34,615 bases of DNA from an uncultured Akkermansia sp. Its GTDB lineage: Bacteria; Verrucomicrobiota; Verrucomicrobiia; Verrucomicrobiales; Akkermansiaceae. Position 1 is the stretch's first letter; each line of letters starts with the position of its first letter. The stretch spans positions 1 to 34,615 of the forward strand of contig CANPYO010000016.1 of assembly GCA_947588645.1 (NCBI GenBank), read 5' to 3'. This document shows, one piece after another, positions 24,649 to 31,351 of this stretch. The notes under the pieces are model-generated. The model searched no databases. It was not told where the DNA came from and worked only from the letters and a program-made list of their open reading frames with translations. A program made the translations under genes and the position numbers.

Positions 24649-24676
24649 GGCAATTGCATTAGAAAATGCGTTTGCC
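24649..24676. repeat. Solo element-A end hairpin
   Basis: GGCAATTGCATT, loop AGAA, AATGCGTTTGCC. It matches the terminal hairpin of element A (in inverted orientation, judging by the loop) without the rest of the element. Confidence 0.7.
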
Positions 24677-24888
24677 ATTTACGATTTCGGAAGAATGCGC
24701 GCCTGCGGCACGGGTTTGGCAAAGCAGGCGCGAAGACTGAACCGTGAAATCGACCTCCGGACGCAGTTACAAAGCAGCGGGAAGCAAAGCAGCTGAGTCA
24801 CTACGGAAAAGATATTTGTCTCGGTGCGCACGATCTCCATAATCGCAAATGAGTCGCTTTTTCTTGGACCGGATGTGCGGGAAAAGAA

Positions 24889-25875
24889 TTAAGCGCAGGA
24901 AGGCTTGCCGTTTTTGGAACGGAGCGCAATGAAGAGGAATGCTGCACCCAGAGCGATCACAGCAAAGGAAAGGTACTGCCCACGAGTGATATTGCCCCAC
25001 ATGGGTGCATCCGGTTCCTTAAAACACTCCGCGGAAATACGGGCAGCAGCGTACAGAAAGCAAAAAAGGGCGCTGAAAATGCCATCCGGTGCCTTTTTCC
25101 AGACAAGGCGAAGCGTGATGAGGACGACAAAAATGACGAGACCCTCGCCGAAAGCCTCGAAGAGCTGGGAAGGAAAACGAGGCGTGAGAAAGCGACCGAG
25201 AGCTTCGCGAGCGGCATCATTCTGGCGGCACAGCTCAGCAATGAAATTAAAGTTGGCCCAGCCGTCCACCGGAATGCCGGCAGCTTCACTCATGGCGGCA
25301 TCCGCGGAACGTCGGAGAGGTTCAGGAAGTTCCAAGTACTCCAGAGGGAATTTCATCGCCAGCGGGTTGTCCGGCGAGCAAGCGCGGCCGTAAAGTTCTC
25401 CGTTGATGAAGTTTGCCACACGTCCGAAGAAGAGACCGATTGGGCATACGATGGCTAACCCATCGCAAACGCCGGGAATCGAGAGGCGACGTCGCCACGC
25501 GTAGATGATGGCTACCAGCAGAACGGCAGCAATCCCGCCGTGAGAGGCCATGCCTCCTTCCCACACGCGCAGGACCCAGAGGGGATCTGCGCACAACCCT
25601 TGCAATCCACGCTCCGGAAGCCAGTAGAAAAAGAATTCGCCGAGCCGCCCACCCACGATGACCCCAACCAGGCACTCCAGCGTGATGAAGTCGCCAAGTT
25701 TTTGCGGTTCCACACAGTACAGGTTACTCTTGGAAAGTTGCAGCAGCACCCAGTAGCCCAGCACAAAACCCGCCACGTAGGCTAAGCCATACCACCTGAG
25801 TGCCAAATGCTCGATCGGCAGGTTAACAATGATGGGGTCGAGATGGTGGATATAGATCGCGAGCAGAGGGGTCAT
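24889..25875 (-). CDS. lgt: Prolipoprotein diacylglyceryl transferase
   Basis: Transfers diacylglycerol from phosphatidylglycerol to the lipobox Cys of prolipoproteins in the inner membrane. 328 residues with multiple hydrophobic helices and family motifs: LALRWYGLAYVAGF near the N-terminus, RVWEGGMASHGG, and the signature GRVANFINGELYGR carrying the essential Arg/Asn/Glu. The ~60-residue soluble insert after the signature (SADAAMSEAAGIPVDG...) is longer than in E. coli. Start MTPLLAIYIHHLDP at 25875 is 11 nt past the -10 box. Monocistronic and divergent from the pilus/secretin operon. A likely client, the NlpC/P60 lipoprotein, is encoded at 8293. Confidence 0.94.
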   Translation of the reverse strand: MTPLLAIYIHHLDPIIVNLPIEHLALRWYGLAYVAGFVLGYWVLLQLSKSNLYCVEPQKLGDFITLECLVGVIVGGRLGEFFFYWLPERGLQGLCADPLWVLRVWEGGMASHGGIAAVLLVAIIYAWRRRLSIPGVCDGLAIVCPIGLFFGRVANFINGELYGRACSPDNPLAMKFPLEYLELPEPLRRSADAAMSEAAGIPVDGWANFNFIAELCRQNDAAREALGRFLTPRFPSQLFEAFGEGLVIFVVLITLRLVWKKAPDGIFSALFCFLYAAARISAECFKEPDAPMWGNITRGQYLSFAVIALGAAFLFIALRSKNGKPSCA

Positions 25876-25886
25876 AGATGAGGCGT

Positions 25887-25915
25887 TTTATAGCACAAAA
25901 CAGGCGTGGATACAA
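25887..25915 (-). promoter_or_regulatory. sigma70-type promoter of lgt
   Basis: Minus-strand TTGTAT (25915-25910), 17-bp spacer, TATAAA (25892-25887); ATG 11 nt further, leader about 5 nt. Confidence 0.65.
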
Positions 25916-25940
25916 GCCCGGAATGGTAGCCAAAACAAAC

Positions 25941-25988
25941 GCATGGGAAATGGGTTGAACGAGGTCGAAGAAAATTTTATTGGGACAT
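25941..25988 (-). repeat. Dispersed repeat B, copy 3 (inverted, diverged)
   Basis: Reverse complement reads TGTCCCAATAAAATTTTCTTCGACCTCGTTCAACCCATTTCCCATGC, colinear with 12635-12690 and with several substitutions. It lies between divergent lgt and the Amuc_1102-like gene. Confidence 0.65.
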
Positions 25989-26090
25989 GTGTGGACGGGT
26001 GTGGAAAAAAAAGCAAAGTTATGTAAGATTTTTCTCGCCAAGCGGCTTGCCTGGGTGTATATAGATAAAGCGAACACTCTCTTTGTGGCC

Positions 26091-27140
26091 ATGAAAATAA
26101 AATCTCTCTTGCTACTTCTTGGAGCCGTTCTCCTGGCGGCCGCCCCGGGGGCGTATGCCGAGTCGGACTGGGCAACGACAGCGAATCAAGTAGCTTTTTC
26201 TTTAGACCTGAAAAGTGCGACCTCACTGAATATCTCACCGCTGCGTGGGGTGGAGGGGTTGCCCGGAGTGGAGGATATATTCAAGGACGCTAAGATGAGC
26301 AGGCTCCAGCAATCCGGCATGAAGGCGGACAAGGATAAGACGCCCACGTGGTACATGCTCAACATACCCGTACACGTGTATGCAATGGGGCGTAATTTGA
26401 ACAAGAAGCTTGCGCCTGCGCGCTTCATCCGGGAACTGAACGTGACGGCATATCTGCTCTTCAAAAAGCCAAAGTCGGTCCTGGATAAAGAGAAAGCGAA
26501 TTCGCAACGAGAGCCCTCGGGGTACTACATGCTCAAGAAAGAGATCACCTATGCGGATATTCCAATGAACCCGGTGACGCACAAGGGAGATCGCGAGAGG
26601 GGTGAGGCGACATTCAACGTGGCGTTGTTTATTCCTCGTTCCACGGCCAGTATGTTGACTGACAGTTACAGTATAGCGACGGATCCTCCCATCGACAAAC
26701 TTCTCGTCGGCTACGCTGTGGTGGCCTCGGTCAACGGTGAGCCGTGCAGTGATTTTACTCCCTCCGGCTCGACCAAACTTGCCCAGGGTGAGACGCGTAA
26801 CTCCAAAATTTTTGACAAGGAGCTTGCGAGCCGTGTTTCTTCTTCTTCCTGGTGGAAAACGACCGGACGAACCAAATTTGATGAGCCGGATGTGGACATT
26901 TGCTCCATAGCGGAGACACCATACGCCCTTTTTTACAGCGGCAGATATTATCCACGTGTGAAACCGGCATTCGGCTCGGTTCCCCAAGAGACTCCTTCCT
27001 CTGCGGATTCGGAAGAGGGCAGTACCGGAAGTTCCTCCTCATCTTCTTCTCCGAGCAAGAGGAGATCCTCGACAACCACATCGGACTCTACGGACACTTC
27101 TCCCTCCTCGACAACGGAAAGCTACGATTCGTCCCTCTGA
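26091..27140 (+). CDS. Amuc_1102-like secreted protein, first gene of the pilus/secretin locus
   Basis: 349 residues from ATG 26091. A clear signal peptide (MKIKSLLLLLGAVLLAAAPGAYA, cut before ESDW) leads into an apparently beta-rich domain of about 240 residues. It ends in a low-complexity Ser/Thr-rich tail (about 300-349) with a basic SKRRS island. Its position at the head of a PilM-like, Amuc_1100-like, Amuc_1099-like and secretin series makes it the equivalent of A. muciniphila Amuc_1102. I recognise it mainly by context and layout. The longer frame from 25980 is rejected because it would bury the signal peptide. A 41-nt pyrimidine-rich gap separates it from the next gene. Confidence 0.72.
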   Translation: MKIKSLLLLLGAVLLAAAPGAYAESDWATTANQVAFSLDLKSATSLNISPLRGVEGLPGVEDIFKDAKMSRLQQSGMKADKDKTPTWYMLNIPVHVYAMGRNLNKKLAPARFIRELNVTAYLLFKKPKSVLDKEKANSQREPSGYYMLKKEITYADIPMNPVTHKGDRERGEATFNVALFIPRSTASMLTDSYSIATDPPIDKLLVGYAVVASVNGEPCSDFTPSGSTKLAQGETRNSKIFDKELASRVSSSSWWKTTGRTKFDEPDVDICSIAETPYALFYSGRYYPRVKPAFGSVPQETPSSADSEEGSTGSSSSSSSPSKRRSSTTTSDSTDTSPSSTTESYDSSL

Positions 27141-27181
27141 CAGGTATTTATCTTCTCTTCACTCCTTCCTTACTTCTATCT

Positions 27182-29041
27182 ATGGCTGAGTACAAGACAA
27201 CGGTAGCATTAGAAATTGGTGCGCAGAGTGTGACAATGGCTGTCTTCACCCCGGCGTCCAAGGGATTTGTTCTCTCCCGCTATGCGCGCAGAGACATTTT
27301 GCTCGACCCGGTCGAAGAGGGCATGCGCATCGACTATGTGAGCCACGCTGTAGGGGAACTCGTAAAAGAACTCAGGGTTCGTGGAAAGGACGTCCGCGAC
27401 GTGGTGTCGGGGCAGAAAGTTTTCATGCGATTTATCAAACTGCCCGCGCTCGATACGGTGGATGACATGGCGGAGCAGGTGGGCTATGAGGCGCAGCAAC
27501 ACATCCCCTTCCCGTTGGAGGATATCGTATTCGACTACCAGCTTTTGGGTACAGAAGACGGTGAGCAGGAGGTGCTTTTGGTAGCTATCAAAAAGGATGA
27601 ACTGGATGATTTGAATGGGCAGGTGGAGGCCAACTCTCTGCGGACGCGTAGTGTGGACTGTTCAATCACCTCTCTCTACAATGCGTTTAAAGCGGCTTAT
27701 CCGGACGAGACAGAGCCGGTGATGCTGTTGGATATAGGAGCCAAGACGACGGATATCCTGTTCATCGAAGAGGGGCGCTTTTTCACGCGCTCGGTGACGG
27801 CCGCGGGCTCATTCATTACAAATTCCATTGCCCGAGAGCTCAACCTGAGCTTCCGCGAGGCCGAGCAAGTCAAGATTGAGCAGGGCGTTATATCGCTCGG
27901 CAATGGGCACACTGACACCATGCCGGAGGAACAGGCCAATCTCGCATCTGTCATTCGCAATGCTATGACTCGCCTGAGTTCGGAGGTGCAGCGCACCATT
28001 AATCATTACCGAGCTCAGTACAAGGGAACGCCTCCCGCAAAGGTCTACGTATGCGGCGGAGGTGCACGCTTGGCCTTTACCACGGATTTTCTGCAGAGTT
28101 CGCTGGATTTGCCGGTGGAGATTTTCAATCCGATCCAATCTGTGAGCGTGGGTTCCAAAGTCAACAGCGAACAGCTTGCGATGGATGCCCTTTGTTTGGG
28201 TCCTGTGGTGGGGGCGGCTATCACGGGTGCGAAAGTCGGCGCGTTTCAGATTGATTTGGTGCCCACCAGCGTAGGCAAGGAGCGCGCGGAGAAGAAGCTT
28301 ATTCCCAAGGTGCTGTTGGCCGGGGTCATTGCACTGGCGGGAGCGGGATTTTGCGCGTATTCTGTCGATAAGGAGGCAAAGCTCGCCGAGGGTCAGTTGC
28401 GGCATGCTGCGGCGAGTATTGAGCAGGTAGATCGTATCCATGCCGACATGGAGAGAAAACAGGAGGATTATCAACGCAGCCTGAAGGCTCTCACGCAGTA
28501 TTCTGCTTTGTATGCTGCGCGCAATGCGTACCCGGATTTGCTCATTCAAATCGCTCAGAAAACATCATCCACGACATTCTGGATTACAGATTTGGATCCT
28601 CTGGTAGCGTACGATGCCGTGAACACGCCCCTCAGTGTTGGCCCGGATGGGACAGACCGATATGTTCTGCTTGACACACGTGAGGCTCGTGCGGGGTCGA
28701 TGGTTCGCACCTTTGAGATGGCGGAGCGCAACAAGGCCCCGCAAGTCACGGCTCTGCTGGTAAGCGGCTATTTCTACAAAAAGAGCAAGGATGATCAGGG
28801 TAAACAGCTGCAGAAGCTCAATGGATTGGTGGCTTCCAAGTTTGATGAGAATAGCGCCGATTCACTCTTCCAGTTCGATTCAAAGGCCGTGCGGGCTAAC
28901 GGTGGGCATTTCTTCGTCGTGCAGGATGCGGAAAAGTCAAAGGGTCATAACCTTATCCCGGAGTACGTGGACAAATTCTACATGGTGATGCCCCTCAAGA
29001 CGCCATTGCCGGTGCCCGGTGCAGAACCTGAAAAGAAATAA
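27182..29041 (+). CDS. PilM-PilN-like fusion protein (Amuc_1101-like)
   Basis: 619 residues from ATG 27182 (MAEYKTTVALEIGAQSVTM). Residues 1-~360 form an actin-fold PilM domain: ALEIGAQSVTMAVF (phosphate 1), YEAQQHIPFPLEDIVFDYQL, MLLDIGAKTTDILFIEEG (phosphate 2), and VYVCGGGARL (adenosine). A single transmembrane helix (about 376-396), a coiled coil (AEGQLRHAAASIEQVDRIHADMERKQ) and a ~170-residue domain follow, which is the layout of PilN. In classical type IV pilus systems PilM and PilN are separate proteins bridging ATPase and inner-membrane ring, so here they appear fused. It precedes the Amuc_1100-like gene by 29 nt. Confidence 0.83.
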   Translation: MAEYKTTVALEIGAQSVTMAVFTPASKGFVLSRYARRDILLDPVEEGMRIDYVSHAVGELVKELRVRGKDVRDVVSGQKVFMRFIKLPALDTVDDMAEQVGYEAQQHIPFPLEDIVFDYQLLGTEDGEQEVLLVAIKKDELDDLNGQVEANSLRTRSVDCSITSLYNAFKAAYPDETEPVMLLDIGAKTTDILFIEEGRFFTRSVTAAGSFITNSIARELNLSFREAEQVKIEQGVISLGNGHTDTMPEEQANLASVIRNAMTRLSSEVQRTINHYRAQYKGTPPAKVYVCGGGARLAFTTDFLQSSLDLPVEIFNPIQSVSVGSKVNSEQLAMDALCLGPVVGAAITGAKVGAFQIDLVPTSVGKERAEKKLIPKVLLAGVIALAGAGFCAYSVDKEAKLAEGQLRHAAASIEQVDRIHADMERKQEDYQRSLKALTQYSALYAARNAYPDLLIQIAQKTSSTTFWITDLDPLVAYDAVNTPLSVGPDGTDRYVLLDTREARAGSMVRTFEMAERNKAPQVTALLVSGYFYKKSKDDQGKQLQKLNGLVASKFDENSADSLFQFDSKAVRANGGHFFVVQDAEKSKGHNLIPEYVDKFYMVMPLKTPLPVPGAEPEKK

Positions 29042-29070
29042 GAGCAACCCCACACCTTTCATCACGCAAT

Positions 29071-30012
29071 ATGAATATTATGGAAAACAAGCGAGTGACG
29101 GCCATAGCTTTGCTCATGGCGGTAGCCTTCGGCGGAATATGCCATTACGCCTACGGTCGCTACCAGGCACTCCAGGAGGCTCGCTCGAAAATTGAGCAGG
29201 AACATTCCAAACTGACTGATTACGCGAACGAGGAGTTTCCACCGACTCCCGAAAACAATCGCGTGCTCAAGCAAGCTTCTGGCACCGTGGAGGAGCTCGC
29301 CAAAGATCTGCGCGGCAACTTGGTGACTTATGCCAAGGCATGTGCTGCACTGGGTAAGGATGCCAAAGGGAATCTTATCCGACCGGATGTGTTCCAGAAG
29401 GAGGTGAATGACATGACGGCAAAAGTGACAGCGTATGCGGCGCAGAAGAACGCCAAGCTGTCTGCGGATGCAGCGGCGCTTGGTTTGAATGAGTATAAGA
29501 CAGCCTCTGCGACGGAGCGCGATGCTCCGTATCTTAATTTCATTTTGCACTCGGCTGATACACTGGTGCGCCACGTTGTGGATGCCGGTTCTCCGTCCAT
29601 CAAGCGTTTATATTGCGCTCCTTTGCCGGAGGACAAGGTAGGAGCTCGCAAGAAACCCAGTTTTTTCCCGTTAGAGATGGAAATTTCTTTTGTGGCGCGC
29701 CGCAGTGCGCAGGACATCGACACGGGAAAAGACGAAACGCTCAGCGTGCTGCCGCGCGTGATCAACTCACTCATAGCCGACAAAAATTACTTCTTTATCA
29801 TCACAGGCGTTTCGGTGAGGACGGAGGGAAACCTCCCTATGCTGACGCCTTACAAAGCGCCGGTAGCGGCTGCGGAGGATCCTATGGGAGGAAGTGGGGA
29901 CGCGGCGCCGGCTGCCGAGCCCGTAGCTAAGTTGATCACCGGCGCTTCCACCAGTGAAGTGGATGTCAGTTTAACGCTTCAAGTGCTCTATTTCGACACC
30001 GATAAGCTCTAA
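29071..30012 (+). CDS. Amuc_1100-like outer-envelope protein (PilO position)
   Basis: 313 residues: short N-terminus, one hydrophobic helix (TAIALLMAVAFGGICHYAYG), a coiled coil (YQALQEARSKIEQEHSKL), then a globular domain. The segment FFPLEMEISFVARRSAQDI, the downstream INSLIADKNYFFIITGVSVRTEG, a Pro/Ala linker and the final VDVSLTLQVLYFDT match the order and wording of Amuc_1100 of A. muciniphila (PLEIAFQGDRESV..., YLFTVNSIRIRNE, VFVQVSLNLVHF). Overall identity looks low. Amuc_1100 is the pili-associated protein reported to signal through TLR2. The order behind a PilM/N-like gene and before a secretin places it where PilO stands. Two starts are possible (29071 or 29080, MENKRVTA). Confidence 0.85.
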   Translation: MNIMENKRVTAIALLMAVAFGGICHYAYGRYQALQEARSKIEQEHSKLTDYANEEFPPTPENNRVLKQASGTVEELAKDLRGNLVTYAKACAALGKDAKGNLIRPDVFQKEVNDMTAKVTAYAAQKNAKLSADAAALGLNEYKTASATERDAPYLNFILHSADTLVRHVVDAGSPSIKRLYCAPLPEDKVGARKKPSFFPLEMEISFVARRSAQDIDTGKDETLSVLPRVINSLIADKNYFFIITGVSVRTEGNLPMLTPYKAPVAAAEDPMGGSGDAAPAAEPVAKLITGASTSEVDVSLTLQVLYFDTDKL

Positions 30013-30043
30013 TTACTCTCCAACCTTTAGACTATACAGCATT

Positions 30044-31270
30044 ATGGCAAACTCATCCACCACAGGTAGGAATTTTCTCTTGGGCGGTCTTGTGCTGTGC
30101 GTGGGGGCTGTTGCAGCCGGTGTTTCCGTGCTCAGCTCTCCGGCGCCGAGTTCATTGACCGAGGACATTGATCAACTCACTGACGAGAACAAGCAGGAAT
30201 TCAACTCTTCGGAGTCGAACTCACCGACCGCAAACGAGGGAAGCAATCGTTCAAAGGGCGCTAAGCTTACCCAAGAGCCGCTCCAGATGAAGGAGGATGC
30301 TCTTACCCCACGACGACTGGTCGATGTGGCTCCTCCCCTTGAGGAGGCCTTTATTCCGCGCGATAAGGTGGAGGGCAAGAAAGTGCCGCGGTACACGCCG
30401 CTATTCTTTGCGCCTACGATATGGCAGGTGCCGGATGCAGGACAGAAGAAAAACTTGGCAGTTGATCTGCTTGCGGATGGTTCTCACCCCTTGCACAGCA
30501 TTGCAGCTTCCGGTGCAGAGACGAAACTCACGGCGGTGCCCAATGCTTGGTTTTATAAGTACGGCTTGGAAGACTCGCTGTGCATGGCCGACGCCTTGCA
30601 GCAGGATCCGGATGGTGATGGCTTTTCCAATGGAGAGGAATTCATTGCCGGCTCCGATCCGTCAGATGCCGCTAGCATGCCGCCTTTCGTAACCGGTGAT
30701 ACAGTCAAACTAGTCACCGTGGGGGATAAGGCTGTATCCACGCATCTCATTGAGCTGAGTTCCGCCTCCTACTTTGACGAAAACACGGTCAATATTAATA
30801 TTTTTTCCGACAATGGACAGCGCATTTTGCAGCATAAAGAGAAGAAGCCCGGTGAGACGTTCGGCCTGGGCGACGCGGAGAAGGGGCCCATGGCCAAAAA
30901 TCGCTTTACCATCGAGAAAATTGATAAGAAGACAGATGAATCCGGCAATACTGCCAACCTGATCCATGTGAAGGATGCGTACACCGAACTTGCGTCTGCC
31001 AAAGAGTTTGACCTGGTAGCGGGCAGCAGAAACCGACGTAGCGTGCGTGATGTGACGCTTAAGTTCCGCGTTACTGCGGGACCGGAAAAAGGAAAAGAGT
31101 TGACTGTGCAGCTTGGACAACAGTTTGACGTTCCCGGTTTCAAAGATACACATTGCGTAGTTACAGATGCGGGCAAGAAGAAGACTCAGGCGAAGGTAAG
31201 TGTTAACGGCGGGGCAGACGTGAGCGTCTCCTCCGGCGCTTCTGTCCCCCAGGAAAAGACGGGCAAATAG
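30044..31270 (+). CDS. Amuc_1099-like membrane-anchored protein with Ca-binding loop
   Basis: 408 residues. An N-terminal hydrophobic anchor (FLLGGLVLCVGAVAAGVSVL) is followed by an acidic Ser/Glu-rich linker (about 35-85). A domain around 160-210 contains DPDGDGFSNGEEF (Asp188, Asp190, Asp192, Asn196, Glu199), an EF-hand/thrombospondin-3-like calcium loop followed by GSDP. The C-terminal half (about 215-400) is beta-rich with Lys-rich turns, and ends in a Ser/Val-rich tail. Position between the Amuc_1100-like gene and the secretin corresponds to Amuc_1099 and to PilP in classical loci, but no sequence signature of PilP is evident. SD-less 31-nt gap upstream. Confidence 0.75.
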   Translation: MANSSTTGRNFLLGGLVLCVGAVAAGVSVLSSPAPSSLTEDIDQLTDENKQEFNSSESNSPTANEGSNRSKGAKLTQEPLQMKEDALTPRRLVDVAPPLEEAFIPRDKVEGKKVPRYTPLFFAPTIWQVPDAGQKKNLAVDLLADGSHPLHSIAASGAETKLTAVPNAWFYKYGLEDSLCMADALQQDPDGDGFSNGEEFIAGSDPSDAASMPPFVTGDTVKLVTVGDKAVSTHLIELSSASYFDENTVNINIFSDNGQRILQHKEKKPGETFGLGDAEKGPMAKNRFTIEKIDKKTDESGNTANLIHVKDAYTELASAKEFDLVAGSRNRRSVRDVTLKFRVTAGPEKGKELTVQLGQQFDVPGFKDTHCVVTDAGKKKTQAKVSVNGGADVSVSSGASVPQEKTGK

Positions 31271-31310
31271 ATCTTTGAGAACAAAATATTCATTTTTTTC
31301 AATTGTAGGC

Positions 31311-31339
31311 TTTACAAAAACTAAAAATTCTGACATAAA
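31311..31339 (+). promoter_or_regulatory. Possible internal promoter of the secretin gene
   Basis: TTTACA (31311-31316), 17-bp spacer, CATAAA (31334-31339), in an AT-rich 81-nt gap; ATG 31352 is 12 nt further. The gap is the longest in the operon. The -10 is poor. Confidence 0.35.
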
Positions 31340-31351
31340 TAGAACACCACT

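Larger units (their letters stand above)
24518..24888. other. Intergenic region between lgt and the tRNA genes
   Basis: Holds the tRNA promoter (24555-24583), a solo element-A end hairpin (24649-24676), a heptamer remnant, and repeat C in a variant form (24855-24877, GGACCGG for GGGACGG), 11 bp past the lgt stop. No gene seen. Confidence 0.65.

Noticed and set aside
26035..26075. Promoter before the Amuc_1102-like gene (TTGCCT, TATATAGATAAA)
   Set aside because: AT-rich -10-like words are present but none lies 16-18 bp from a credible -35; not listed as a feature.
26900..27181. Extension of the PilM-like gene into the Amuc_1102-like gene
   Set aside because: Overlaps a well-supported gene; the actin fold begins at MAEYKTTVALEIG.
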